Assembly: GCF_038007965.1 (NCBI RefSeq)
Contig: NZ_JBBOYD010000001.1
Span: forward strand, 1,280,501-1,344,500
Length of the DNA stretch: 64,000 nucleotides
Reading direction: 5' to 3'
From: Niallia sp. FSL W8-0635
Lineage (GTDB): Bacteria > Bacillota > Bacilli > Bacillales > Cytobacillaceae
Position numbers and translations under genes: made by a program. Below are positions 37,094 to 46,164 of this stretch, in pieces; position 1 is the first letter of the stretch, and every line of letters begins with the position of its first letter. The notes below the pieces were generated by a model. The model ran no database searches, had not been told where the DNA came from, and saw only the letters and a list, made by a program, of their open reading frames with translations.

Positions 37094-37837
37094 ATGAAAG
37101 TTGTTATTTTATGTGGGGGCAAAGGAATGAGAATGAGAGGCTTAACAGAGAACATACCAAAAGCCTTAGCTGATGTTAATGGAAAACCGATATTATGGCA
37201 TATTATGAAGCATTATAGTGAATATGGACATCAGGAATTTATTCTGCCATTGGGATATAAGGGAGATCAAATAAAGGATTATTTTGTAAATTTAGCTTGG
37301 AGAAAAAATAATCTCAAAATAGATTTATTAAACAACCAATATGACATTCTCGAAAAAACAGAGCCTTGGAATATTACATGTATTGATACAGGGCAAGATA
37401 CGATGACAGGAGCGAGAATTAAACAGTTAGAAGAATTTATTGAGGATGATATCTTTCTATTAACATATGGAGATGGCTTGTCTGACATAGATTTAGATAA
37501 ACTAATTGCCTTCCATAAAGAGAAAGGTAAAACAGTTACACTTACTGGAATTAAAAAAAATAATCAATATGGAGTACTCGATATTGAAAATGGAATCGCA
37601 AATGGCTTTTCAGAAAAGCCAATGTTAAATGATTGGATCAATGGGGGATTTTTTGTTTGCAATAAAGATTTCTTTCACTATTTATCGGCACAGCCGGATT
37701 GTGTGCTAGAGGAAGAGCCTTTAAGAAAGCTAATTGAAGATAGAGAACTGGCTGTCTATTTACATGAAGGAACATGGATATCTATTGATACGCCAAAGGA
37801 TTTAGAAGACGCTAGGAAGTTATGGAAACATAAATAA
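37094..37837 (+). CDS. rfbF: Glucose-1-phosphate cytidylyltransferase
   Basis: RfbF joins CTP and glucose-1-phosphate to make CDP-glucose, the entry to CDP-deoxysugars. The 247-residue nucleotidyltransferase has the N-terminal loop LCGGKGMRMRG with the basic KALADVNGKPI, the metal motif YGDGLSDID and VNGGFFV-like INGGFFVCN. Length fits the family (about 257). GAGGTG precedes the ATG. It is the first gene of an operon that also contains rfbG (CDP-glucose 4,6-dehydratase), which confirms the CDP-sugar reading over other sugar nucleotidyltransferases. Confidence 0.93.
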   Translation: MKVVILCGGKGMRMRGLTENIPKALADVNGKPILWHIMKHYSEYGHQEFILPLGYKGDQIKDYFVNLAWRKNNLKIDLLNNQYDILEKTEPWNITCIDTGQDTMTGARIKQLEEFIEDDIFLLTYGDGLSDIDLDKLIAFHKEKGKTVTLTGIKKNNQYGVLDIENGIANGFSEKPMLNDWINGGFFVCNKDFFHYLSAQPDCVLEEEPLRKLIEDRELAVYLHEGTWISIDTPKDLEDARKLWKHK

Positions 37838-37863
37838 AGGTAAAAGGGAGAGAGAGGATTGCC

Positions 37864-40647
37864 ATGAAGTGGCTAAGAAAAAACATCATAAATGATTTTC
37901 TGGAAGCATTGTCTAATAATGAAAAGAAAGGTAAGTCAGCAACTTTAAATATTCAACTATTTTCAAAAGAGGTTTCGGTAAAATTCCATGTAGATAATTT
38001 TGTTGAAGTTTTAAATGGAGTTAAAAACAAAAATAATAAGATGCTAGCTTTACCATCTCCACAAGAAGAGATACCACCACAAGCGAATGCTGTTATACAA
38101 AATCAATTGATTAATGAAAATCCAACAAGCGCAATTACCAGTATTTCCAACAATGATGAAGCATTAGCCCAAGAAAAAGCAAAACAAGAAGCATTAGCCC
38201 AAGAAAAAGCAAGACAGGAAGCATTAGCCCAAGAAAAAGCAAGACAGGAAGCAGCTGCCCAAGAAAAAGCAAGACAGGAAGCAGCTGCGCAGAAAAAAGC
38301 AAGACAGGAAGCATTAGCGCAGGAAAAAGCAAAGCAAGAAGCATTAGCACAAGAAAAAGCAAGACAGGAAGCATTAGCACAAGAAAAAGCAAGACAGGAA
38401 GCATTAGCACAGGAAAAAGCAAAGCAAGCAGCATTAGCGCAGGAAAAAGCGAAGCAAGCAGCATTAGCGCAGGAAAAAGCGAAGCAAGCAGCATTAGCGC
38501 AGGAAAAAGCGAAGCAAGCAGCATTAGCGCAGGAAAAAGCAAAGCAAGCAGCATTAGCGCAGGAAAAAGCGAAGCAAGCAGCATTAGCGCAGGAAAAAGC
38601 AAAGCAAGAAGCATTAGTACAGGAAAAAGCGAAGCAAGCAGCGTTAGCGCAGGAAAAAGCAAAGCAAGCAGCATTAGCGCAGGAAAAAGCGAAGCAAGCA
38701 GCAGCTAAACTAAATGAAGTAACAAAAATATCTCCAACAGAGCCAATTTCATCCACCAATCAAAATTTTTGTGTAATAGCAGGGAAAGAATATTGTATTA
38801 AAATTATGGCGGTTTATCAATCATTGGTTAAAAATAGTGAGGATTTCAATTTATGGGTTTGTTGTACGGATGCTATTACGTACAAGTTTTTAAATGAAAA
38901 AAATCTAAAAAATATGCATCTTATTAGAGTGGAAGAAATAGAGAATGATCAATTAAGAGCTGTTAAACAAGAAAGAATGATAAATGAATATTGTTGGACA
39001 ATAAAATCATTCTTAATTGAATATATTCTTAAAAATAATGATATTGAGCAAGTTTTATATTGTGATGGAGATATGTATTTCTTCTCTAATCCTGAAAGTA
39101 TTTTTACTGAATGGGGAACTGCTTCCATCTACTTGACCCCACAAAGAGATTTAGAATGGGTAGAACAGAAGTACGGGAAGTATCAGGCTGGTATTGTTGG
39201 ATTTAGAAACGATGAGACAGGATTGGCAGCTGTTAAATGGTGGAAGGATAGATGTCTTGAATGGTGTAGTGTAGTGGAAAGCAATGGCCGATTTGGTGAC
39301 CAAAAGTATCTAGATCAGCTTCCAATTATGTATGATAATGTTCGAATATCAACTAATTTAGGGGTTAATGCGGCACCTTGGAATATTGTTTACAATAATG
39401 ATTTTAAAATCTCTCTTCAAGGAGATAAAGTTTTCATAAATAATGATCCGCTAGTTGCTTACCATTTTTCTTGTATAACTATTTATGATAGTGATAAATA
39501 TGATTTATGGAGTATGCATCAATTAAATATTCAAAAGGAAATTATGAATTATATTTATGTCCCATATCTTGATCATTTAGAAGCATTAATTACGTTGTAT
39601 CGTGATAGTTATCCTGGAATTATTCGAGCAACGCTTTCGACAAATGACTTTATCCAGGCGAAGACAAAGTATCATTCCACTAAATTGAAAAGAAAAATGA
39701 TTAAGTATAATAATTATTTACTATTAACCTCTATCTTTAGTAAAGAATATTTGGTTAAAGGACTTGCGATGTATGATTCATTAAGTAAGCAGATGGACAA
39801 TTTTCACTTATGGATTTGTACAATGGATCAAGAAACCAACGATGTCCTATCTAATTTAAATTTAAAAAATGTAACATTAGTTCCGGTAGAAACAATTGAG
39901 ACACAGCAATTAAGAGAGTTAAAACAACAACGAACACTGCAAGAATATTGTTGGACAATAAAAGCGACATTATTGGAGCACTTATTAGCAACTCACTCCG
40001 ATATAGATCATCTTTTTTATTGTGATAGTGATTTATACTTCTTCTCTAACCCAATCTCTGTGTTAGATGACTTCGCTAGATATTCTGTCTATCTATGTCG
40101 TCAACGAGGAACAGACTTATTAGAACATTTCCATGGTCAGTATCAGGCTGGATTTATCGGATTCAAAAACGAAAAAAACAGCAGAAAGATTCTAAACTGG
40201 TGGAAAAAGAGATGCTTAGAAGAATGCTCTGAAATATATAATGATGAACGGAAATCATGGGGAGATCAATTGTATTTAGATCGTATCCCAGAGTTATTTG
40301 TAAATATAAAAGTGAACGAAAACCCAGGAATTAACGCTGCGCCATGGAATCTTATCTTAAATAATACAGAACAAGAAGTAACCATGAGGGAGAATAACGT
40401 ATATATTGACAATTATCCATTGATGTTCTTCCATTTTGGTAGCCTATTAATGCTTAATGAGAATGAATTTGATCTATGGAAGCTAGAAGAAGTTACAATT
40501 TCATCCGCTGTATTATCAAATATCTATAATCCTTATTTAGTGAAGTTAAAAGAGTTCTCAAATAGCCTCTCTAATAACCCAGAATTCTTTGCAAATGTAC
40601 CGGCTGATTATACAGCGAAAAATCCTTATTCTATAGCTTCTTTATAA
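37864..40647 (+). CDS. Repeat-linker protein with two tandem glycosyltransferase domains
   Basis: A 927-residue protein without signal peptide. Residues 1-99 are a polar N-terminal domain I do not recognise. Residues about 100-279 are eighteen decapeptide repeats (consensus ALAQEKAKQA or ALAQEKARQE) encoded by exact 30-bp units, predicted as a long charged helix. Residues about 298-580 and 615-905 are two related GT-A-like domains: each has a DxD-type motif (YCDGDMYFF, YCDSDLYFF), YQAG(I/F)(V/I)GF, and NAAPWN. Tandem domains could add two sugars in turn. It lies between rfbF and an SDR gene, so it may use a CDP-deoxysugar. ATG follows GGGAGAGAGG. Confidence 0.85.
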   Translation: MKWLRKNIINDFLEALSNNEKKGKSATLNIQLFSKEVSVKFHVDNFVEVLNGVKNKNNKMLALPSPQEEIPPQANAVIQNQLINENPTSAITSISNNDEALAQEKAKQEALAQEKARQEALAQEKARQEAAAQEKARQEAAAQKKARQEALAQEKAKQEALAQEKARQEALAQEKARQEALAQEKAKQAALAQEKAKQAALAQEKAKQAALAQEKAKQAALAQEKAKQAALAQEKAKQAALAQEKAKQEALVQEKAKQAALAQEKAKQAALAQEKAKQAAAKLNEVTKISPTEPISSTNQNFCVIAGKEYCIKIMAVYQSLVKNSEDFNLWVCCTDAITYKFLNEKNLKNMHLIRVEEIENDQLRAVKQERMINEYCWTIKSFLIEYILKNNDIEQVLYCDGDMYFFSNPESIFTEWGTASIYLTPQRDLEWVEQKYGKYQAGIVGFRNDETGLAAVKWWKDRCLEWCSVVESNGRFGDQKYLDQLPIMYDNVRISTNLGVNAAPWNIVYNNDFKISLQGDKVFINNDPLVAYHFSCITIYDSDKYDLWSMHQLNIQKEIMNYIYVPYLDHLEALITLYRDSYPGIIRATLSTNDFIQAKTKYHSTKLKRKMIKYNNYLLLTSIFSKEYLVKGLAMYDSLSKQMDNFHLWICTMDQETNDVLSNLNLKNVTLVPVETIETQQLRELKQQRTLQEYCWTIKATLLEHLLATHSDIDHLFYCDSDLYFFSNPISVLDDFARYSVYLCRQRGTDLLEHFHGQYQAGFIGFKNEKNSRKILNWWKKRCLEECSEIYNDERKSWGDQLYLDRIPELFVNIKVNENPGINAAPWNLILNNTEQEVTMRENNVYIDNYPLMFFHFGSLLMLNENEFDLWKLEEVTISSAVLSNIYNPYLVKLKEFSNSLSNNPEFFANVPADYTAKNPYSIASL
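38161..38700 (+). repeat. Eighteen tandem 30-bp in-frame repeats
   Basis: Units of the form GCATTAGCGCAGGAAAAAGC plus ten more bases repeat exactly every 30 bases, 18 times. Early units end CAAGACAGGAA, later units mostly CGAAGCAAGCA, showing blocks of local homogenisation. Several adjacent later units are identical, which suggests recent expansion. Confidence 0.95.
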
Positions 40648-40660
40648 GAAAGTGAATGCC

Positions 40661-41605
40661 ATGAAATTAAAAAATAAAAAGGTGTTAGTAACAGGTGCTT
40701 ATGGTTTTATTGGATCACATCTTATTAAAAAGCTAGTGAAGGAAAATACGACTATTGCTGTAATTGTTAGAAAAGATTCTAATCCCTGGAGAGTACAAGA
40801 ATATTTGCCTCAATTAAAAATATATGAGGCAAATATTCAAAATCGCCCCGAAATTTGCCGTATTATCCATGACTTCCAACCAGACTATATTTTTCATCTA
40901 GCAGCTTATGGAACGAATCCAAATAATAGAAATGATTTACTTGCTTTTGAGACAAATATATTAGGAACAATGAATATTCTATTTGCGGCAAAAGATACAA
41001 ATTGTCAAAAAATTATTTGCCTCGGTAGTAGTTCAGAATATGGGGATAAAAAAGAACAGATTCATGAAGAAATGCTATTAGAACCAGTTGATATTTATGG
41101 AAGTACAAAAGCAGCCGCTACAATTATTTCCCATCAATTAGCACAAGAATATAAGATTCCGATTGTCACCTTACGGGCATTTAATATTTTTGGAGAAGCG
41201 GAGGATAACCATAAATTATTCTCTCATATTATTGAAAAAGTACTTCGCGGTGAAGATGTACATTTAACGACATGTGACCAATATCGAGATTATAGCTATG
41301 TTGGAAATATTGTAGATGGCTTAATCCTTGCAACTACAAATGAAAACAGCGGTAATATGATTTTAAATATTGCTTCTGGTGAAGCACGTCCTTTAAGATA
41401 TTTTGTTGATTTAATTTTTCAGCATTTAGATACGAAGCAAGTTCCTCTTTATGGTGCCATTCCGAAAAGGGAAAATGAAAGGGACGCACCAATACCTGAT
41501 ATAACTAAGATTCAAACAACTCTTGGGTGGACTCCTGCTGTTTCCATAGAAGAGGGGATTAAGAAAACAATAGCCTGGTATAAAGGTTATTATCATTTTC
41601 AATAA
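40661..41605 (+). CDS. NAD-dependent epimerase/reductase (SDR family)
   Basis: A 314-residue extended SDR. The cofactor loop is GAYGFIGSH, the catalytic serine lies in SSSEYGD and the YxxxK pair in IYGSTKAAA, and the substrate region is RAFNIFGEAED. In a cluster with rfbF and rfbG it probably epimerises or reduces CDP-4-keto-6-deoxyglucose to a finished CDP-6-deoxyhexose. Which sugar results cannot be told from the sequence. No rfbH-type dehydrase for a 3,6-dideoxy sugar is present. I prefer the ATG at 40661; a GTG nine bases earlier is possible. It lies 13 bases after the glycosyltransferase gene. Confidence 0.85.
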   Translation: MKLKNKKVLVTGAYGFIGSHLIKKLVKENTTIAVIVRKDSNPWRVQEYLPQLKIYEANIQNRPEICRIIHDFQPDYIFHLAAYGTNPNNRNDLLAFETNILGTMNILFAAKDTNCQKIICLGSSSEYGDKKEQIHEEMLLEPVDIYGSTKAAATIISHQLAQEYKIPIVTLRAFNIFGEAEDNHKLFSHIIEKVLRGEDVHLTTCDQYRDYSYVGNIVDGLILATTNENSGNMILNIASGEARPLRYFVDLIFQHLDTKQVPLYGAIPKRENERDAPIPDITKIQTTLGWTPAVSIEEGIKKTIAWYKGYYHFQ

Positions 41606-41623
41606 GGGAGTGGAGGTGTAACG

Positions 41624-42694
41624 ATGACAACTGATTGGCAAAAAATATACAAAAATAAAAAGGTTCTTATAACTGGTCATACAGGTTTTAAAGGCTCTTG
41701 GCTAGCTATTTGGTTAGCAAAGCTAGGAGCAGATGTAATTGGTTATTCTTTAGATCCAATTAGTGACGAGTGTCTTTTTGAATTGGCTGAGCTGAGTAAC
41801 AAAATGAAGGACATAAGAGGAGATATTCGTGATGCGGGTAAACTTCAAGTTGTTTTTGAGCAATATCAACCAGAGATTGTCTTTCATTTAGCAGCACAGC
41901 CATTAGTTAAACAGTCTTATCGAGATCCAGTATATACGTATGAAGTGAATGTAATGGGAACAATGAATGTGTTAGAAGCGATAAGAAAAACGCCATCTGT
42001 TAAAGCTGGAATAATGGTAACAAGTGATAAATGCTATGATAATAAAGAATGGGTATGGGGGTATCGGGAAACAGATCCAATGGGAGGGTATGATCCATAC
42101 AGTTCAAGTAAAGGATGCTGCGAATTATTGATTTCCTCTTATCAGCATTCTTTCTTTCCCATTGATTCCTATAATAAGCATGGGAAGCTCATTGCTTCTG
42201 TACGAGCAGGGAATGTGATCGGAGGCGGTGATTGGTCTGAAAATCGAATTATTCCTGATTGTGTTCGCTCTTTATTATCTGGTCAATCTATTAAAGTGCG
42301 TTCTCCTCAATCTGTGCGTCCATGGCAGCATGTCTTAGAGCCGCTTTCTGGTTATTTAAAAATAGGCGCTTATTTATATGAAGGAAAAACACAATATGCA
42401 CAAGGATGGAATTTTGGACCGGAATCGGATAGTGTGACAACAGTGCAACAATTAGTCGAAAAAATAGTAATGCAGTGGAAGGCTGGCACATGGGAGGTGG
42501 ATACGTCACACTCTACTGAGCATGAGGCAAAGCTTCTTAGCTTGGATATAAATAAAGCAAAGCATAATTTAGATTGGCATCCAAAATGGGACATTGACCA
42601 AACCGTATATTATACAATAGAGTGGTATAAATTGTATAAGGAAGTAGATGTATATGAGCTTTGTTTAAAACAGATAAGTAATTATGAAAAATAA
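41624..42694 (+). CDS. rfbG: CDP-glucose 4,6-dehydratase
   Basis: RfbG converts CDP-glucose to CDP-4-keto-6-deoxyglucose with bound NAD. The 356-residue protein has the family cofactor loop GHTGFKGSWLA, the TSDKCYDN loop, and the catalytic YDPYSSSKGCCE, plus RAGNVIGGGDWSENR, which is diagnostic for this dehydratase. GGAGTGGAGG precedes the ATG. It ends the rfbF-GT-SDR-rfbG operon; a hairpin follows. Confidence 0.95.
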   Translation: MTTDWQKIYKNKKVLITGHTGFKGSWLAIWLAKLGADVIGYSLDPISDECLFELAELSNKMKDIRGDIRDAGKLQVVFEQYQPEIVFHLAAQPLVKQSYRDPVYTYEVNVMGTMNVLEAIRKTPSVKAGIMVTSDKCYDNKEWVWGYRETDPMGGYDPYSSSKGCCELLISSYQHSFFPIDSYNKHGKLIASVRAGNVIGGGDWSENRIIPDCVRSLLSGQSIKVRSPQSVRPWQHVLEPLSGYLKIGAYLYEGKTQYAQGWNFGPESDSVTTVQQLVEKIVMQWKAGTWEVDTSHSTEHEAKLLSLDINKAKHNLDWHPKWDIDQTVYYTIEWYKLYKEVDVYELCLKQISNYEK

Positions 42695-42709
42695 GATAAG
42701 CAGACAAAT

Positions 42710-42775
42710 AGAAGCTACTCTATCCTTTTCATTCGATCAGCTAAACATGAATGAAAGGTTAGGTAGCTTCTATTT
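42710..42775. terminator. Long hairpin between convergent operons
   Basis: AGAAGCTAC (42710-42718) pairs with GTAGCTTCT (42763-42771), and an inner CCTTTTCATTC/GAATGAAAGG pair lies between. TATTTTAT follows on the plus side. Confidence 0.75.
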
Positions 42776-42816
42776 TATGTCTTTTTAAAATTATTAAAAA
42801 TCTTTTTGTCAACAAA

Positions 42817-42848
42817 CTGAAAAGGATATTCCGGCATGGGAATATCCT
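42817..42848 (-). terminator. Terminator after the minus-strand pyruvyltransferase gene
   Basis: AGGATATTCC (42823-42832) pairs with GGAATATCCT (42839-42848). On the minus strand TTTTC follows. Confidence 0.75.
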
Positions 42849-42854
42849 GTTTTC

Positions 42855-43946
42855 TTATTTTTTTAATGAAGCGATAAAGTTTTTATGTCTAGCTACGATT
42901 CTTTCTTTTGCTAAACGTATTTTTTTCCGATTCTTTTTGCTTGTTAAATAAAATTCTTTCTTTTCAATTGTTTCAGACAGAGTATTTGTATTTGTTAATA
43001 GTGTATAAGGTAATTGGTGGATGGGGGCTGCGAAGTCCACTCCTTTAGAACGATAGGCTAATTGAATAAATGGAGTACCGCTAGATGCTGAAAGCACGTT
43101 TGCATGAAGCTTTAGGTTTAAAGAAAAATGGCAAAGAGATAAGAAGTGATAAATTTGTGAAGCTGTGCATACTTCTGGAATGAAAATGACATCGCCTTTT
43201 TCTTTTAGGCTATCATACAAACCCTTGCAATGAGAGATATCCATATCCCACATTGGGAAAATCACAATTTGATATCCCTTTTGTAATAATTTTGTACAAG
43301 CTTTAATCATTTGGTTTTTAAGTTTATATTCATCATAGCCAAATAGAATATTTTGAGTGGTTCCCCAATTAACTGCAATAATTTTTTTGCTGGAGTCATG
43401 CAAGTATTTTCTTTGAATATAATCATCTTTTTTAGGGGTGAAAAGCATTCCAGAATCACCGATTATCTGATAATTACTTGTTTGTGATGGATTTAAAGCT
43501 TTAATATATTTGTGTGTAAGTGGACCTCTAAGACCTGCAAATGTGGAGTATTCAATCACTTTTTTTATTTTATCTCTATTTATCTCTTTGTTATTAAAAG
43601 AAGTAGACGATAATTGGAAATCTCCTCTTTTAAAAGCTTCTATTGTTTCTTCTGTCATATAATCAATACCTGTTCCATAGCAATAAAGAGGTAGTTTCAT
43701 TTCAATTGCTTCTAATGCTAAATCAATAAAGAAATTACCTTGGAATAAAGAGCCACCTCCTAAGATGACAAGATCAAATGGTTTTTCTGCATATAATTCT
43801 TTCAGTGTTTTAGAGGAGCTAATTGGATAAGAAAATAAAGTGTAATCTTCGTCAAGCCATCTTTCGCATGCTTGAGCAAATGCTTCATAACAAACTTCGT
43901 CTCCTATATTATTGACTCCTAAATAACCTAAATATAAAATTCTCAC
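42855..43946 (-). CDS. Polysaccharide pyruvyltransferase family protein
   Basis: A 363-residue member of the CsaB-like family (PF04230), which transfers pyruvate ketal groups or acts as related glycan-modifying enzymes. The start motif YLGVNNIGDEV is the family hallmark, followed by LVILGGGSLFQGN and the C-terminal region LNLKLHANVLSASSGTPFIQLAYRSKG, quoted here in part. The ATG overlaps the stop of the CgeB-like gene by four bases, so the two are coupled. Together they probably decorate a surface polymer. The substrate cannot be told. Confidence 0.85.
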   Translation of the reverse strand: MRILYLGYLGVNNIGDEVCYEAFAQACERWLDEDYTLFSYPISSSKTLKELYAEKPFDLVILGGGSLFQGNFFIDLALEAIEMKLPLYCYGTGIDYMTEETIEAFKRGDFQLSSTSFNNKEINRDKIKKVIEYSTFAGLRGPLTHKYIKALNPSQTSNYQIIGDSGMLFTPKKDDYIQRKYLHDSSKKIIAVNWGTTQNILFGYDEYKLKNQMIKACTKLLQKGYQIVIFPMWDMDISHCKGLYDSLKEKGDVIFIPEVCTASQIYHFLSLCHFSLNLKLHANVLSASSGTPFIQLAYRSKGVDFAAPIHQLPYTLLTNTNTLSETIEKKEFYLTSKKNRKKIRLAKERIVARHKNFIASLKK

Positions 43947-44908
43947 AGTTCGTTTCCTCCTTCCTTAGAAAGAATCGCTTCGATATGATCGAGGAGCTGT
44001 TTCGCACGAACTTGTACAGAATGTTTTTTTCTTACCATTTTATAACCGTTTAAAGCTATTCGTCTCCCTAATGTATCATAATGTGTTAGGTGATATTTTG
44101 CTTTCCGCTTAAAGTTCTCTTCATCTATTTCAATGAAATGGACACCAGTGATGAAACCTAAATCCTTAATTTCTTTCGTGCATGAAGCTAAAAGTAATGT
44201 ATTACAAGCCAGTGTCTCGTAATATTTCATTACAGGATAATGATAAATAGAATCACAGGTAAAAAACATTTTTGCTTTATTAAGCTCTTTTGCGAAACTA
44301 CTAGCTACCTTAAACGATTTCTCGTCGTACTGTTCGTGAAAATAGCCAGGATGTGCATGATAGGTGAAATTAGGTAGACTTTTCATTTCATCGAGAATTT
44401 TTTGACGTAATGGATATACAGTAGGATGTACAGCACCCATCATTAAATAATCAATCGTTTTCTTTTGATTAAAGTCTTTAAATACATCGATATTTACATA
44501 ATGAGGGAACCATATCATTTTCTCTTTAAATTCCGGATACCATTCCAAAAATGTATCTCTATAATGGGTGAAAATGTATTTTACGTTATTTTCTTTGATA
44601 AAGGCTCTTCTTTGGTCCATTTGGTAGTTTAAATCATGCATAATTATTCCGAATGGAATATTGCAGTCCTTTAGTCCTGTTACTTTTGGTGATCGAGTAG
44701 GACGTAAATCATTTACTAGGATAAAGTCAGGCTGAAAGTTCATTATTTGTAGTATTTCACTTATATTACCGTCTTCCTCCCAGAGTCTTATATCAACGTA
44801 TTTCTTTAATTCCTCTGATAAATAATACGTATTTCTTTCTATCCCATTTTCCCAGTTTTTTGTAATAAAAAGTATCTTTCTTTTCTTCTTTAATGTCATC
44901 AGCATCAT
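43943..44908 (-). CDS. CgeB-like glycosyltransferase
   Basis: A 321-residue GT-B-like protein resembling spore maturation protein CgeB. It contains ILFITKNWENG at the N terminus, IIMHDLNYQMDQRR, YIFTHYRD, and the C-terminal CgeB block (MKYYETLACNTLLLAS, then GVHFIEIDEENF). CgeB in Bacillus subtilis is needed for the glycosylated outermost spore layer; related proteins occur in other surface glycan clusters. Three ATG codons lie near the start; the outermost at 44908 is listed, but 44899 has better spacing to AAAGG. It is the first gene of a two-gene minus-strand operon. Confidence 0.8.
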   Translation of the reverse strand: MMLMTLKKKRKILFITKNWENGIERNTYYLSEELKKYVDIRLWEEDGNISEILQIMNFQPDFILVNDLRPTRSPKVTGLKDCNIPFGIIMHDLNYQMDQRRAFIKENNVKYIFTHYRDTFLEWYPEFKEKMIWFPHYVNIDVFKDFNQKKTIDYLMMGAVHPTVYPLRQKILDEMKSLPNFTYHAHPGYFHEQYDEKSFKVASSFAKELNKAKMFFTCDSIYHYPVMKYYETLACNTLLLASCTKEIKDLGFITGVHFIEIDEENFKRKAKYHLTHYDTLGRRIALNGYKMVRKKHSVQVRAKQLLDHIEAILSKEGGNEL

Positions 44909-44993
44909 GTCCTTTCCCTAATGTTTACTATATATTCTATTCTTGTCCCCTTAAATCGGACCATAGCAATTTGTCTAATTATTAGCTTGCGGT

Positions 44994-45021
44994 CACCTTT
45001 TAATGGATTGTCCATATACTA
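44994..45021 (+). promoter_or_regulatory. Sigma-K-like promoter before the pyruvyltransferase operon
   Basis: CATATACTA (45013-45021) is a perfect CATANNNTA, the sigma-K -10 element, and CACC with the AC at 44995-44996 lies 16 bases upstream as in the sigma-K -35. No good sigma-A promoter is seen. Confidence 0.5.
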
Positions 45022-45054
45022 TTAAGAGACATGAGAGGTAGGAGGCGTACTTAG

Positions 45055-46164
45055 ATGAATAAGATTCTTCTTTCTGGTTATTACGGGGAACTAAATAGCG
45101 GAGATGATGCATTACTCCTAGTATCCTCTTGGGGTAGCCGGAAATTTCTTTTTGGAGAGAAAATCTATGGGACATGTACACAAAAACCTGTTCTTCCATT
45201 AGATGCTGATATTGAAGCGCTTTTTGTTTCAGAAGAACAAGAGCGCAGCGAAAACCTTTTGCGATTGTACAGGCAGTGTTACCAGAGTGATATCATTTTA
45301 TTTGGCGGGGGATCTGTTTTTCATTCAACAGATAAAATGACAAGAGATGGGGATTTAATCGATTTAAATAGAGGAAAAGGAGCAGTAGCGCTTGGGGCGT
45401 CTTTTGGCCCGTTTAGGGATTCAGCTGCAAAAGATACATGTAGAAAGCTTGTTGAGAAATTTAAATACATTGGTTGCAGAGATGAAGAAAGCTATGAGTT
45501 AATTCGTTCTCTAACTTCTACTATTAATGCAGAATTAACGTTTGATTTAGCAGTCCTATTACCGCTAGTATCTGGGGAAGATTTTTCAGGAAATCACAAA
45601 AGAAAGGGGCTAGGAATTTCCTTATGCCATTATGAAAGATATATTGGAGGAGATACAAGTATAGAAAAAACAAGAGTTGAAAAAATAGTAAATGTTTTAA
45701 ATGGGTTAAAAGAAGAGGAATTCGAGGAATTAGTTTTTATCGATTTTAATGGACATCCTATTTTTGGAGATCAGGACATTCATCGAGAGGTTATCGAACA
45801 GCTACACACGAATATACCAATTAGACATCTTTCTTATGATAATAACCCATTAAATGTTCTTCGTACTATTGCCTCTTTAAAAGGGTTGATCGGAATGCGA
45901 TTGCATAGTGCTGTTTTTGGCTATATCACCAACACACCAACTACCATTTTCTCTTACCATCCCAAATGCGATGGCTGGGCAAAACAAATTCAGGCAGACA
46001 ATGATTTTATTATATCCTCCAATTCCTTTACAGAAGAAAGTATATGGCACGCTCTTAAGGAAATGGCAGCTGGTCAATATCAGTATCCCGAGCTACCAAT
46101 AAAAAAAGCACAATCATTAGCACTGAAAAATTGGGAGGGTGCAAGATGGTCGCTGTCTCAGTAG
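45055..46164 (+). CDS. Polysaccharide pyruvyltransferase family protein (CsaB-like)
   Basis: A 369-residue PF04230 protein and paralog of the product at 42855. Hallmarks are LLSGYYGELNSGDDALL at the start (in part), IILFGGGSVFHST, and the conserved C-terminal LIGMRLHSAVFGY with FSYHPKC. CsaB enzymes add pyruvyl groups to cell-wall glycans that anchor S-layer-type proteins, and others act in spore glycan pathways. TAGGAGG lies nine bases before the ATG. The stop overlaps the following glycosyltransferase gene by 19 bases. The upstream promoter resembles a sigma-K promoter. Confidence 0.87.
   Translation: MNKILLSGYYGELNSGDDALLLVSSWGSRKFLFGEKIYGTCTQKPVLPLDADIEALFVSEEQERSENLLRLYRQCYQSDIILFGGGSVFHSTDKMTRDGDLIDLNRGKGAVALGASFGPFRDSAAKDTCRKLVEKFKYIGCRDEESYELIRSLTSTINAELTFDLAVLLPLVSGEDFSGNHKRKGLGISLCHYERYIGGDTSIEKTRVEKIVNVLNGLKEEEFEELVFIDFNGHPIFGDQDIHREVIEQLHTNIPIRHLSYDNNPLNVLRTIASLKGLIGMRLHSAVFGYITNTPTTIFSYHPKCDGWAKQIQADNDFIISSNSFTEESIWHALKEMAAGQYQYPELPIKKAQSLALKNWEGARWSLSQ

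Noticed and set aside
38103..38759. Long minus-strand reading frames with repetitive cysteine/alanine or leucine-rich text across the 30-bp repeats
   Set aside because: They are reflections of the in-frame repeats of the plus-strand glycosyltransferase gene and have no ribosome site.
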